From assembly GCF_000002985.6 (NCBI RefSeq), contig NC_003284.9, forward strand, positions 11,532,001 to 11,596,000: DNA of 64,000 nucleotides, read 5' to 3'. The DNA comes from Caenorhabditis elegans (taxonomy: Eukaryota > Nematoda > Chromadorea > Rhabditida > Rhabditidae). This document shows positions 21,101 through 34,900 of the stretch, piece by piece (the stretch's first letter is position 1; the number at the start of each line of letters is the position of its first letter). Below the pieces are notes generated by a model. The model had not been told where the DNA came from. It searched no databases and was given only the letters and a program-made list of their open reading frames with translations. The position numbers and the translations under genes are program-made.

Positions 21101-24100
21101 ACGCAGACTACTAGAAGGCGAAAGACGAGGCCTTCCGCTCACCAACTAACTTGGCATTAGCGTCGACGTCCCGGACTTTTGAGTGTTGCATAAGTAAAGC
21201 TTCTTTTCATTCATATATTCATTCCGGTGGCAGTTTTCTTCAATTTGTGCGTATTAAAATACAATATTAGCTTCAAAAACTCAAAATTTGTATTATACCC
21301 CTAAGAAAAAAAGCACGCTATTTGTTTTTCACTTTTATAGATTTTGCGTGACATGCCAGCTTGCCAATGTCCCTTGTGAAAAATAACGTTTTTTTTTTCA
21401 CTTTTTCAAAACATTCCTTACATATGGGCACACTTTTTGATGCAAAATGGTAAGACTCTTTCACAAAATTGTTTTCATTGCTCTTTCCATAGCACAATAA
21501 TTAGCATATTTATTGATCCAGAGCTCTGAATAGCAAAAATGTGAAATGTGCCCGCTCAATGTTCAATGCATATTAACAAACAACACGATATTTGGCTTTG
21601 TGATTCATAAATAATTTTTTCAAAAAAAGTTTTTAAAAACACATCGAAAAATACATTTTTCTACGCCAAACTTTTTTTTTCTGATTGAGAAATTCCGACT
21701 TTTTTCAATTCCTGTTTTTTCTTTTTTGCTGGTATTACTTTTTAAAGATGTGAATGCTTTTGCCAAAAGAACAATCGGAATTAAAAATTATCATGTCAAA
21801 ATATCGTTTTGGCTTTTTTGTGGCATTAATTTATTTTTCACTTTTTCTTGATGCAATATTTGAATGAAAATGAATGAAAATAATAGGTATCAGATCAAAT
21901 GAACCTGTCGTCGTCAACTAAATGGTCTGTTTCATTTTTTAATACTTTATTTTTTTATTTTTGAAATACTTTTGTGATATTCGTGAGCCATGAACTTTTT
22001 ATATAAAAAAAGGTTAAGATGTTGTTGAAGTGCAATGTTTATTCTTCACGAAACATTACGAAATTAGTGATTATTTTAGCTCAGCACGAAACTTATCATG
22101 TTTTTTAAAGGATGTAATACTACTTTCCTATCTCATCTAAAAAATGTATTGTTACAAATATAAATTATCTTTTTATTTACAAATCAGTTTGAATTGTGCT
22201 TGTTATGACAGAGAATAATTGAAAAATGTTGTGAACTATCGAGAATCGTGGCGTATTCAACTAATAAACCCTTAAGTTTTGGTGTAAGTTTCTTATAAAA
22301 AATAATAATTACATTCGGTTTGATAAGAATAATAACATATGCTACCTGGAATTGAAGAGATTAATCTTGTAAATTTTATTCAATTTCCAAGAAACATCTA
22401 AGGGACAAAAATTTTTAAAACAGATCGATTATAACGTAGGCCGCAAGTTTATGCTTTTGAATTTGAGCAATTAGGTTAAAGTTTAAAATGGAAAATTCAA
22501 AAAAAAATTTCAAAAGTTCAAAAATTGTTTGATAATTTAACCGAATCATCAAATTATAGATAATTTGGATTACTAAACAAACGAAATTGCCGATTGAAAA
22601 ATTTGTCTCTCACACCCAGTACTTCCCGACCTTTCTCACACCATTTCTTGGTGTGTCCGTCATCCCGATTATGTAAGCTGCTGCTATCTGAACTAAGTGC
22701 ACATGTCACTCAGCTCTCCATCTATTTGCTTACTAAAATGGTGTCTCTCACTCTCATTAAAATCTCCGCCCGTCCTTTAAAGAGTGAACGAAAGAAAGAG
22801 AGGGAGAGAGTGAAGGTTTTCTCCAGTTTTATGCATGTTGAATTACGCATTCTGGAGCAACAAAGAAGACGTTTCGCTGTTATAGGAATTCATTGGTAAG
22901 CAAGACTCAAAGTTCGCTGTTTCTTACGCTTCTCTTTATTTTTACCATTGCAAGTATACTTTCACCATCTTTCTTTTTTTTTCAGCTGTCTTTGTGCGCA
23001 AAGAGACGCCTTCTCACATTTGAAAGCTCACCTCGCGCTTACTTGTATCTCTAACTCCGCCTTCATGTTCTACTTTCTTTTTTATTCTTTCTTCTTCAAC
23101 TCTATATATTTTCAATTATTCTCGCACTTCGACAACTTTTTGATCACAATTTTCAATTTCCTAAACAAATTACAACACATATTCACAACGTAAAAGTCAG
23201 ACTTTGCCCTCTCCATTTTTCTTTCCCCTATCAACTCGTTACGATAAGAATGACCACTTGTCGGGAGGGGGAAAAGCAATTGAGATAGGCAAGATGGTGG
23301 AACTCAAATACACCGGAAGATAGACAGAGTTCAAGATCAACTGGTACTTAGAGTGACGCAGCAAAAAATTATGGGTTGATCAGAAATTGGACAGTTCCCG
23401 ATCTCTATAGATCTAAGTGCAAAATTCTTAGAGTGGCCCGTCATGTTAACTTAAAAAAATGAAAAAAGTAATACTTTTTTTAAAAAATAAATGCGAAAAA
23501 TACTACTTTCATATCAAATATCAATAATTGTTTATCGGTTCTCCCTTTATCCTCAATTTTAGCAACACCCACACAAATCTGTGGACTCTGTTTCATTCAT
23601 GAACCTTTGTAACATTTTTTCAAATATATCTTCTCAAACCAAGAGAGTCCGCACCTCGTGCTGAGTACATCCTCAAAACGTTCAACATGACTGGATTACG
23701 TCAACTAATCACATGGGCCACACTTTGACCCCTGATGTCCTCTCCTCAACTAACCGATTTGACAAAACCCGACCAATTAAAACGAAACATACTGCCGGCT
23801 AGTTTTTCTAACTTTTTGTGGGGTGTTCTGTTGTGTGTCTGTTGTTACTGTCAGTTTTACTCAAGTTCCTGTTACTAAGAATGTTGTTAAATGTGGCTGT
23901 TTGAGTTGGGAGAAACTCTGAAAGTAAGTGTCAAAAATAGTTTTAATCCCAGGGTCTTAAAACTTAAAAAACACTTTAAAAAAAAGTAAAATACTTTATT
24001 TTGAAAAGCATTGAGTCTCGTTGTTTTTGTGGCTAATTCAGACCACTCTCTCCTCTTCTCATTCCTCTTTTCCTTCTTTTCTTCATTTCTGTCTTTTTGC

Positions 24101-25540
24101 CTCTCCCGTTCAGCTTGGACCTCGCTCGTCTTAATGCCTCGTTAACACGATATCAGTGGTTAAGAGGGAAAGAATATCAGCTGAATAACAACACACTATA
24201 TAGTTCGATTTGCCCCTCTGCGGCTCCTCCTCTTTTTTCTCTTGTTCCTCCTTCGTTCCCCTCCCTTCGGTTACACCAGGTTACATCTTGGTCGCTGTCT
24301 CTCGTTAAACTGGAGTTTCCAGGTGTTTTTCCAACTGTCATAAATGACACATTCATGAATGAAACATTTTTCATTCCGTCTTCTGTTTCTTCTCCTGAAA
24401 TAAATTTCCACCAGGTACGAGAATATCTGCTTTTATTTACTAACCAAATTCCTTTTGAAATTTGAAAACTGCAGTTGTAAAACTTCCAATCAGTTTGCTG
24501 ATCGGTCATCTTTTTCCGAGAGACAGTCTGATAGCATTTGCTTTTAATTTCCCGTTTGTGTTCTTATCTAAACCGTCATTCAGCTTGCGATAAAAAGATT
24601 ACCTTTGATCAACCTAGAAATTGACTGAAATTGTTTGCGACAAATATTAATAAAAAATTAATTATGTTAGAAAAGCCGCGTAACTTTTTTTAAAACAAAC
24701 ACCACCCTACATATAACTTTCAAGAAATGTTTGGATTTTTCATAGGGAACATTATTAACGTATACGCGTTTTGTATATAGATAGTGGTATTTAAGGAGGA
24801 GTAATAAATGAACCCATTACCTAAATAAAATTTAACTTTGACTAAATACGTAATTTAATTTTAATCACATAATTTTGTAATGAAACAACTCATTATTTTG
24901 TACAAAACGACTAAATTCAGCTAAACTTACAAAAAATTCCAGGAAAAAATGAAATTAGCTTTCATTCAAATATCATTCTTACTTCTAAACATAGATGATT
25001 TATTGAGGATTATGCTACTCAATATAAAATAAAAAGTCATAATTCGAAGACAAATTTTATTTCTGTCGCTTTTACTTTTTTATCCATAAAGTGCTTGACA
25101 AGAAATGATTTTCAATAAAACAATTTTGCCTTTATAATATTTTAGTTTTCAAAATTATTTTTTTCGTATTATTTGGATGAGGGAAGGACGTGCTTCATAA
25201 ACCAGGAACTCATCTCAAAATCCAAAACCGAAGAACGAGAAATATGTAAGGAAATGACTGAACACACGTCATTTTTCAATTTAATAGATTATATACAAAA
25301 AATTTTCAAGCAGGTGTAGATTGAATACATAATTAAAATTTTATGTAAAACACTAGGCCAAATTATTAGTTTGTTTTTCAAAACTTCCTTATGTGATGGC
25401 GTGATCCTTTCCCTCTAGACATAATAACACAATACCAACACCCCAGTCTTGCTTCTCCCTCATTTCTTCTGTTTTCACAACAATAATAATATTGTACACG
25501 TTTTCAATCATTGCATTATTAACTTCAGAATGCAAAGGTG
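18185..25540. other. 7.4 kb gene-free interval
   Basis: No coding gene is supportable. The first few hundred bases hold the mig-2 3' UTR. 18735-18850 is GC-richer (GGCGCGCAGACC and CGTGCTTC regions) and looks like a repeat fragment. 22590-23700 and 24030-24420 are pyrimidine-rich, with many CTC/TCTC runs on the plus strand and less A than neighbours. A pair of splice-like sites (donor GTAAGC after 22895, acceptor TTTTTTTCAG ending about 22985) could delimit an untranslated exon. The interval probably contains distal regulatory DNA for mig-2 or the gene at 25541. Confidence 0.5.
18985..19085. repeat. second diverged copy of the mig-2 intronic repeat
   Basis: Matches the order of short blocks seen at 17157-17260, including CTATAAATA and CTACACGTTTCA. 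Similarity was judged by eye only. Confidence 0.4.
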
Positions 25541-27649
25541 ATGTACGACGTCATTTGGGAACTTGCCATTGGTGGCATCGACAGCTCCATTCAAGGAAAT
25601 GGCGGCGAAGAATGCATGAATGTGAGTTAGAAAAAAGAAACTTGTGACATTCGAAAAAAGTTTTATTTTAGTATCTTCCGTCATGGCAGAGATTTCTGGA
25701 GTCAATTGTCTTTATCCCTCTCTCTTTCTGGGCAGCTTATATGTCGATCCCACTTGATTGCTCATTTACACTACCAACTCGAAACGTGTCCAGATATGTG
25801 ATACTCACCGTATATAGCCTTATTTTTGGTGCCGAACTTGCCTATAAAATGATTTCAAGGTAGATCTTTTTTTTTTAAACTCTGTGACCATTTTTGCTAA
25901 ATGTTTTCTTATTTTCAAAGGCTTTCAAAGGGGGTCCGCATTTTATAAACTTCGCTAAAAGATTGATTTACAAGCTTTTAAGTTTACGTGAATAAGCAGT
26001 GTTATAAAATTAGAAACACGTATTTTCTGACATTTATCTCAAAAAAAAATGGTTAATACAAAGATCATGTGATTTAATATTTTGAAATACACCCCTTGCT
26101 CACTAGTACAAAGTATACGCGAAAATCTTTTCTTGCATATCATTTAATTATTTACTTGACTTAACAGAACTGGAATCTTCCTTCTTAACCCGTGCCACGT
26201 CACTACCACAATGCAACTAATGCTGCTTACAATGGAGGGGACATCAAAGTGAGTGCCCTTTTTTGCTGATAGAAAAAAAGAGACATAGCTCTGAAGATTG
26301 GGAATGTAATCAAATTTTCGTTCAGAAAAGCCTGTTTCCTCTTCCGACTGATGCTCTATTTCATGCCGGGAGCTTGGTTCGCGTTGGCGTTTCCAATTTT
26401 GAACACACGAAATGTAAGAAAAGGGGGAGGGGTTGGAGCTCAGCCTGAAGACATAATGTAATTTTGCAGCTGCCTGGAGAAGTGTTTATCTATTACGCGC
26501 AGCACGTTGCCATTCTCGTTGTTCCAGTGTATCTCATGTACATACAAGGGGCTTTTGAGCCAGAAAAGCCATACGATTTTGGATGGACTGTTTTCGGGAT
26601 CTCACTCTTCTCTCTTTACCATTTTGTGATCTTGCAGTTTGGTGCAATGGTTAGTGGCAGAATTTCCGAAAACCAAAAACTTACAATTGTGGCTATTGAG
26701 GGGCAAAACTATTTGTTTTGAAAGAAAAAATAGAAAAAGAACAGAACAGACACAAAAAATTATAAAGCAATTACGATGTACAGTCAGGGGAATAAAAAAG
26801 TAATTTCAAGTAATTGACGATCAAAACAAAAAGTACTCAGTTAAAATTTGTTCAATTTGAAATATACATCAACAAATTTGTATTTTCGAATTTGCGTACT
26901 GAGAGTCTGAAAATTTTTCTCAAAATGGTTTCCGATTAAATGGAAGAAAATATTCTAGGTTGTCTTAATATAAAGTTTTATATTCAATGTCTCCAAATGG
27001 ACCATTTTAGTAAAAAAGACTAGGCAAATCAAAATTTTTTTGGAAATGTTTATAGAGGTTCAAAACAGAAAAAAGACATAACAATCCAAAATTTCCGTGT
27101 TTGTCAAACTTTGTTCCGTTTCATTCAGATACCTAGATCAACAGAAAAAACAGAATAAAAATTAAATACATAACATGTGACATAAAAAATTAATAGCGGT
27201 TTCCCACTGCTACATACAATATGTAGAAGGTGAAAAATTTTGATTTTTCTGTAAATATTTACAAAAACAGTTTTTATTCAAAAGGAAAGTTGAATTCAAT
27301 TTTCGAATCGAGTAAATACATATAATTAATAATTTTTATTATATAAAAATACAATTTTCTATAAAATGTTGCGTATTTCCAGGTAACCCGCGTCAACTTG
27401 AACAACATAATGTGCCCTGCCGTATCTGATCCATTCCAATCACGTGCTTATCGAATCATCGCTGTCGGACATCAATGCATTCTCATTCCGATCCTCTCCA
27501 AGACATACTCGGCTATGTCGCTAGCTGCTGTGGATTTCTACAAAACAGTGTACGAAATGAACAGTGCCCCATCGTCGAGAAAGATGTGTTCGATGAGCGA
27601 TGATGACGATAGTACGATCTGCTTGAAACCTGCAAAACTGAAACTCTAG
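25541..27649 (+). CDS. TMEM164 homologue (membrane acyltransferase family)
   Basis: Six exons (25541-25621, 25672-25859, 26168-26248, 26326-26413, 26470-26649, 27383-27649) give 294 aa, close to human TMEM164. Conserved blocks in order: [12 protein letters not shown] near the N-terminus; [68 protein letters not shown]. Several hydrophobic helices are evident. The NPCH cysteine and the YAQH histidine correspond to the residues reported as catalytic in human TMEM164. That protein moves C20:4 acyl groups to make ether phospholipids that promote ferroptosis. The C-terminus is nematode-specific and acidic (SDDDD). The start matches the family N-terminus and follows a probable trans-splice site (TTCAG at 25524-25528). 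A three-codon upstream ORF overlaps it (see findings). Confidence 0.9.
26650..27382 (+). other. last intron of the TMEM164 homologue
   Basis: 733 nt, AT-rich, donor GTTAGT and acceptor TTTCCAG. No exon or RNA gene is recognised inside. Confidence 0.5.
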
Positions 27650-28928
27650 TCATTTAGTTTGAATATAATAATTTATTTGTTTTCTGTTTTCTCTCACTTC
27701 CTGTATTCTATCTATATTTCCTATTCTGTCGCTATTTTTTTCTGGACCACGATTTAACTTTCCCCATTTTTCCTTAATGTCTGTGATATATATATATATA
27801 TATATATATTTATTTCTCTCCGATATTAGGCTTCCCTTTTCTCTTGAATAAAATAAACATTTCTCGTGTTTTTGCAATTACGCGTGGGAGGAAGAAAAGG
27901 AAGAATACATTGGACGAATAATTTGATTTCAGAATTTCTTCTGCCGGACACCCCGAACTTTGTCACAACGTCAACTCTATAGTCTCTCGATCTATTGACA
28001 TTAGTTGCAATCTTTGCTTTTGCTCGTTTTATAGCTGACAAGTGTCGGTGATAATAAATTTGATCTGCTTTCGATTTATTCAAGCGGCAGTCGGAATGGC
28101 ACCTGTGCGCGCTCACGGACAACAACATGAGCAGTATAAACTCGAGCCGATAAAGTTGAAAAACGAGACGATAATGTTAGTGAGTCCGAGGAGGAACATA
28201 CATAAGCCATCAAGTCGACGTGTGTGTAACACTAGAATGAGTGAGAAGCCACTGGCAGTGCAAAGAAGAAGAAGTCATCTCAATTTTCTAGGATGTCTCC
28301 AATCCCAGTAGGTATCACTGAGGGGCAGTTGCCGACGACCGCACCTGTCAGTCGATCTTCATAATAATCGGCGCGGCTCTTCGGTTGTAAATTTTTAACC
28401 ACTAGCCCATCTCATCAGTTTCCGAGCCATCAAATCTAACACCCTCATTTTTTTTATCTTTTACCTGCCGTGTGCAAAACTAATGTGATTTTCTGATTGG
28501 TCCGTATCTATCTTCAAAAATGATGGACTAAAAAAAAGATAAGATCACTCTATTTACTGATGGTTCTTTCCTCATTATTTATCATTTATCCTATCGATGG
28601 TGCCGCCAAGACAAATTGTGGTCGCATCCAATTTGTTCGTTCCGGCGCCACTGTTACATCGTGTCAATTTTTTCGGTGCCCATCTCGTTTGATACTCACA
28701 CTTTTTTATCAGCGCAACTGTCAGGTAGCGTTCCTGTTGTGCTCTGTCAAAAAGTCATTCTGGTTTTTCTGTTTTACGTTGAAAAGAATTCAAAATCTGA
28801 GTACTTTAGAGCTATTAAACTGCAACTTGCAACTGCAGATTTGTTTCTCGTGTTATTTTGCTCATTCGTGACCCATGCCCTTTGTTTTATTTAGTATTTT
28901 AAACTACATTTCAGAAATACTCACACTT
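27650..28928. other. region between the TMEM164 homologue and lev-8
   Basis: Contains the 3' UTR of the upstream gene (AATAAAATAAA at about 27848) and the lev-8 promoter. 28080-28420 is GC-richer and holds a 71-codon ATG frame (28096-28311) without recognisable homology, not called. The lev-8 trans-splice acceptor is probably TTTCAG ending at 28914. Confidence 0.5.
27787..27809. repeat. TA dinucleotide repeat
   Basis: About eleven TA/AT units in a row in the 3' flank of the TMEM164 homologue. Confidence 0.85.
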
Positions 28929-31586
28929 ATGTGGATACCACAACGGATAAGCCACATATTTCTATTAGTTATTTTCATATTACGTAAGTCTCATATCTCA
29001 AAGCATATGTATGTGTCTCTTGTTTCAGATATTGTCACAATTAATGCCAACAAACATGTTTCGCAATTATTAGAAAATTTACTCACAGACTATAATAAAG
29101 CTGTCAGACCAGTTCATAATGCATCAGATGCTCTAAAAGTAAAGTTTGGAGCCAATTTGTGTAGATTGATTGATGTTGATGAAGTCAATCAAGTGTTAAC
29201 AACTAGCCTATGGTTAGAAATGGTAAGATTTTGATATATAAACGATGTGACGTTTTTATGTCGCAGTCAGGTTTTGAGGAAACTTAGAATGCACACAAAA
29301 TCATTTTTTGAAGATACTTTAATTAGCCATCAAGAATTTTAACAATTTTCAAACCTCAAAAACATAACACAATTCAACATTGTATTTTCAGCAATGGTAT
29401 GACAAAAAACTAACGTGGAATCCGACAGACTGGGGTGGTGTTGAGTATATACACATTCCGTCAGATCAAATATGGATCCCTGACATTGTACTTTACAACA
29501 AGTTAGTGTTTGTTTCCAAAACCAATTCATACTATTTGACTGTTTTTTTCCACTTTTCTATTCTCACGTTTGTCAATTTAAGTGCTGACGGAGAGCCACA
29601 TATCACAATCACTAGTCTTGCAAAGATTGATCATCATGGAAGAGTCGTTTGGCAGCCTCCATCAATTTATAAAAGTTTTTGTCCGGTATTTCTGCTGTCT
29701 AAGCTGACAAGTTAAGCATATCATTATTTTTCAGATCAATATCAAATACTTTCCATATGATTGGCAAACATGTGAAATGAAGTTTGGTGGATGGTCGAAT
29801 GACGGAGAAACTCTTGATTTGTATCAAATTCCTGTTGATGTTGATGATATTCCACAAGTCAAACGGCAAGATGATGGCGTGGAATTCCTGTATCTTGAAA
29901 AAGGATTAGGACTCAGTTTTTATCACGAGTGAGTGAAAAAGATCATGAGCAGACATCTGATATCAATCGAATGAGAAGAGAAGGAAAAAAACTAGGAAAA
30001 AGAACATCGTGTTCAAATCAATTTTTATGATCTTTCTCACTTCAGAAGCGCCGAATGGGATTTGCTCAGTGCCACTTCATCGCGCTATGCTCAGATCTAC
30101 CCGGGATGTTGTGGACAGCAGTATTACATCGATATCAAGTGAGAAAATCTTTGTTAAAATAAATAAACAGAAAAAAATATATATGCGATTCGAAAATGTT
30201 ATCCTACGCTTTGAAAAATTAATAACCCTTAAAAAACTGTATAAATTCAAAACATTGCTTTTGTGAGTAGGGAAATTATTGTTAGTTGATACAGTAATGT
30301 TTGAGTCTCACTTATTTTTTGTTATTTAATTTAGAGAAGAAGAAGAATAAAAAACCGTATCAAACATAAAATAAAATATAGATGTACAACACGCATGTTG
30401 CTGCTCTTGATCATAAATTTTTGGTAAATGTAAATGTAATATTTTATATGACAAAAAGTATCAATAAACAAGTTTACAAGCAACTCAGCTATATTACAGA
30501 TATCGCATTATCATTCGACGTAAGGCAATTTTTTTCACAGTTACTCTCACGATTCCCTGTATGCTTATTGGTAAGACTAGAAAAGTTTATTAAATAAAAA
30601 CACCCATATTTTAGCGAATGTGACACCATTTGTATTCTTGATTCTCCCGAACGAGCACAAAATGACATACTCGATCTCAGTGCTTGTTGCATTTTCTGTG
30701 TTTTACTTGGTACTCATTGATCTTATCCCACCAACATCGCTATCTTTATCTCTCATTGGTAAAACGTTCAAGTGTTCTCTTTTAAAAATTTTAATTTCAG
30801 GAATATATTTGTTATTCACACTTCTCATGGTCTCAGTTTCTATCATTCTTTCAGTTGTCACTATCAATATGTACAGAAAGTAAGCATTGTGTCAATTTTT
30901 TTTTGTTGTTGCTGAATACAAGTTCAACTTTCAGACAAGCTTTCTCATCTGGAATGTCTCATTGGCAACGATGGCTCTTTGTGCAGCGGCTACCGAAACT
31001 GCTCCGGTTGAAAACGTTGGAGCACACACTAGGACCAGATGAGGGTAGTGAAACAACAACTCCTCGCACTGGTTCAGTTTCTGTTACTGCATCTGTTACG
31101 CAACGAACTTTGAATCCCAACAATAATTCACCGGTGTTCCCACCGCAACGGTTACGTCTGTTAAGTCTTGTGCAGGTTAGCTTTCAGCGAGGAAATGTAT
31201 TCCCAAACTGATATTTTGTAGATGGACGAAGCTTTAAAACAACGTTGTGCGGCAGATAATTTGGATTTATTCAGAAAAATTGCTGGTCATTTAAAGATCA
31301 TCTCTGCACATTTCCACAACCAACAAATGGAGGGAAAGGTTTTACCCACTTTTTCAAAAAACTTCAAATCAATTTGTGTTTGTCTTTTCAGATTACTGAA
31401 GAATGGCAGTTAATGAGCTTGGTTATCGATAGGATATTCCTGATATTGTTTCTTGCAGTCAGTATGGCAGCAAATATAATGTTTGTTTACAATTCTCCAA
31501 CATTATTCGACGATAGGCCTTCTTTGGTACCAAGTGTTGCCCACAAACCACTCAGCGGAGGAACCATCAACGTTCTTAACACCTGA
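28929..31586 (+). CDS. lev-8: nicotinic acetylcholine receptor alpha subunit LEV-8/ACR-13
   Basis: Twelve exons (28929-28983, 29029-29222, 29392-29501, 29583-29685, 29735-29928, 30046-30138, 30500-30570, 30615-30758, 30801-30879, 30935-31175, 31222-31338, 31392-31586) encode 531 aa. A signal peptide (FLLVIFIL core) is followed by the ligand-binding domain with a 13-residue Cys-loop (CPINIKYFPYDWQTC). The vicinal cysteines in YPGCCGQQYY mark an alpha subunit. M1 starts RRKAIFFTVTLTIPC. M2 is KMTYSISVLVAFSVFYLVLIDL, preceded by an acidic NEH. M3 is LFTLLMVSVSIILSVVT. M4 is DRIFLILFLAVSMAANIMFVY. The long M3-M4 loop is rich in Thr, Ser and Pro. In C. elegans C35C5.5 is lev-8, a subunit of the levamisole-sensitive body-muscle receptor. 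It joins UNC-29, UNC-38, UNC-63 and LEV-1 type partners. Confidence 0.93.
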
Positions 31587-31987
31587 ACAATGGTGTTTTG
31601 TTTATAATTTAACACACGGATTTTGAATAATGTATTTATTTTTGATGTTGTATTTCAATACTGAAAAAAAAAACAATACAAGTATTATAAAGAAGATTTA
31701 ACACTTGTTTTTCATGTTTTCCGACCACAATTGGTTGACAATCCGTTAGCGAAAATGGGGGAAAACGCAAGAAAGCGAAAACAAAACTGGAATGGATAAT
31801 CTGTCATAGGACGCACGAGGTACGTAAACACGGCCACGCGCAATCGCAGACCTCAGCGTGCAGTGTGCCCGCGTCTCTTCGTCTCATACCCGTCTGCATT
31901 GTATATCTCTTGCCGATTTTTCTTTTTCTTCCAAGTTTTTTCTCCCGTTTGCTTCTCTATTCGCAACAATTTATTTATTATCTTCAG
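31587..31987. promoter_or_regulatory. lev-8 3' UTR and trpp-9 promoter
   Basis: 401 nt. The block at about 31800-31900 is GC-rich with several CGC motifs and CGTCTC repeats, unlike the flanking AT-rich DNA. This argues for an independent trpp-9 promoter rather than an operon. TTATCTTCAG ending at 31987 abuts the trpp-9 ATG. Confidence 0.45.
31981..31987 (+). promoter_or_regulatory. probable spliced-leader acceptor of trpp-9
   Basis: TCTTCAG directly abuts the trpp-9 start codon, with no in-frame coding sequence upstream. Trans-splicing or a 5' UTR intron would both explain it. Confidence 0.55.
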
Positions 31988-34900
31988 ATGAAATCTAGTA
32001 CATCAGATTTTTTGACAGATGTACAAACTGTAAATATCGTCATCAAACAGGTAAGTATAATAATTAAAATTATAAGTATATCATTTGATAATTCTCAAAC
32101 AAAAAACAATAATTTTCTTACAGATAGGACCAAATAAATCGCTTCCGGCGTTCAAAAGAATTGTGGAACGATGTTCAAGGCAACGGGTAATACAAGTTTC
32201 CGATAATCCACGTCGATTATTCCATTGCTCGTTCATACAATCTTCCTCGTATACTGAATTCAGCGAACTGCAGGTGATTTTTACAAATTGTTTTAAAAAT
32301 TGAAAAAAATCAGTAAAAATAAATACGTTTTTTCAAGATATTTTTGAATTTTGTAGAATTCTATGCGTATAACTGTTATTATTGATTTTTGCAGCAACAT
32401 CGTCGTGTTTTTGCTGTAATTGGAGTAGGGTTCACAAATGGGCAAGGAGAGCCGGCCGACAAGTCTACTAGAGCATCTCGAGAGTCGACAGATTCCGAAG
32501 TTTCTGAATCCGAGCAAATCTCAAATGCGTACAACAAACTGAAATCAGATTACTCCAATATAATTTGTAGCCGGTGCATTATTATCGGCGGCAAGGATGT
32601 GAGTTAGACTATTAATCTTGACTTCATTGATTTCTTTTTCAGGAAGAGTTCGATCTGATTGAACGCCATGAGAGACTATGTTTTCCAAGTTTAGAAGATG
32701 CCACCCAATTGGAGAGCGCCGTACGGGAGTTAATGAGAGCCATTTATATTGTTATCGAGATGAAACGAGTCGATGTTTCGTTCGAGAAAAAGGTTCGATT
32801 TATGCGGAAATACATATATTCAAAAAATAAGCACCTTATTCAAAAATCAGGCAAACACTGTAAAATGCCAAGTTCAAAAACTTATCGTTCCAATGATAAT
32901 TTAACACAACAAATCAACATAATGTGTGCATATGAACTCGATACCTCAAAAATTAAAACAATTTTTCCTGTGGCAAATGGAACAAAATTTAGTTCTGCTT
33001 TTTCTTCGAATTTTTTTTGGGAACAATACTAAGAATTGCATTTTTCTAGGCACGTTGAATGTGATGAGGGAGTCAACCCGTTAGAAAGGCAAAATAAATT
33101 AAATGACCTAACTTAATTTGTTCTGATCACCTATAACGTTTTTCATTTCAGCAAGAAATACCGTGTCCCATCCTTCCTGACGAATCTCGTTGGCAAGTCG
33201 GCGTTGACACAAAATCTACTAAAAGTTATAGGTATGTTCTATTTCATAATCATGATTTAAAATAAATTTTCTTCAGGAAAAAATGTCTCGGTAGATGTCG
33301 GAAGCAACACGCAGACTACTGTCTTCTCACCGGTCTTCCGCAGTTGGCACTAGAAGCTTACGAAGGTGCAATTGAAAGCCTTAAATCTGCTCAAGATCAT
33401 TTGTGGCTAGCAGGTGCGTTGTATGATTATTTTTTTTCTGTAAATGTAATCTTCTTTTTTCAGCGGCTTATGACGGATGGGCCAGCACGGTCTGCATTCT
33501 TCATGCGGAACAGATGGGGGAGATCAATTGTGGTGCTTTTCATCGTGTGGCTAGTATGCATGCCATGCTAACAATTCCATCGATTGAAATTAATACACAA
33601 ACTGGTGACAGTTTATCGGTATCAAATGACAGCGTTCTCAGGTATCCTAGTGGAAACAAAGAAGAAATGAAATTGCAAAGTGATTTTAGTTCACCACAAG
33701 GACACAAACGACACCATTCCGATGAGCACGTTAGGGTTACATCGTCAATGTCTAATGGAATTGAGAGAAATGAATCATTTGGGAATGAAAGTGGTATAGT
33801 TAGTAATGGCTCATCACCGTCAATCAGAGAAGAGCCCACAAAAGTGAAAGCATCGAAGGGATTGAACCCCTTATCCAACTTTCTAAGTGATCGGTTAGTG
33901 AATATATGACTTTCAAGCGTCAATTGATTTTTTTTTTTCAGACGGGAAAAACCAACAAAAGAACGGGTAATGGAGAACTTCAAAAATTCTATCGACGAAT
34001 TTTCAAAGTTCACGATGGCTGGCTGGTTGGAGTATGAAACTGTAATGCGAGGGATTATGTACTTGATTTTGGAGCGAGAGTACATTAAATTAGAGCAATT
34101 TCATCGTGATTACACAGGAAAATATCTCGATGATTCAAACACTTTTATGGATCATCGCATGAAATCACAAATCTGCCTTAACTCTGCTGCAATGTACAGA
34201 GAAATTGGATTCTTGAGAAAACAAGCTTTCTATGCGAGACTTAGTGTTTTATTTGAGTTGCATGTAACCGAAGGACGTGTCAGACAAGCCAGTGATTACA
34301 AAATTGTCTACCCAGTGCTTTTCAAGTTAGTTTTGCTCACCATTAGGTGTGTTATCATCAATTGAATTTCAGAACTTTGGAAGGATATGGCGTTGAATTA
34401 GGAGAACCGCATGATATCAAAAACAAGAAATTAGGACCAGTGAAACTTCAAATAAAATCTCTCCATGAGATTTTCACAGCTGCCAACCGTGCGGGACACC
34501 GCGATGCAGCAATTCGTCATTTGTGCTTCTTACTCCAGGTAGGTTAAGATTGCAAATATTTGTAAATATATTATTGTAAATGAGAAATTGATAGAGAAAT
34601 GTTTGCATCTATGTATATACGTATATTTAATTTTTCAGGTTTACTACCCACACTTGGACAGCTCTATGACGACTCGTCTTTTCGAGGATTTAGATAACCT
34701 AGTGAAAGCTACTAACCTCGTTCATCAGTTGAATCAGACAATTGTGGTTGACGATGGAAAAATCATTATTCCTGGTCTTCAATTAACCCGATTTCCAATA
34801 ATTCAGTTAGTTGCTAAACCCGGTTTTACTAAAGTGGAAAATTATTTATAGATCGCCAACCGTGCTCGCTCTACAGTCCAATTTGGCCCCAACAATTGTT

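Noticed and set aside
22594-22899. Frame ending QQRRRFAVIGIHW, resembling trpp-9 QHRRVFAVIGVGF
   Set aside because: Only about a dozen residues match, the rest does not resemble TRAPPC9, and the DNA around it is CT-rich; probably chance.
28096-28311. 71-codon ATG frame upstream of lev-8
   Set aside because: Basic, no recognised domain; the region is better explained as GC-richer promoter DNA. Kept as uncertain.
33540-34085. 181-codon antisense frame across trpp-9 exons 7 and 8
   Set aside because: It is the reverse-strand shadow of well-supported trpp-9 exons and includes their intron.
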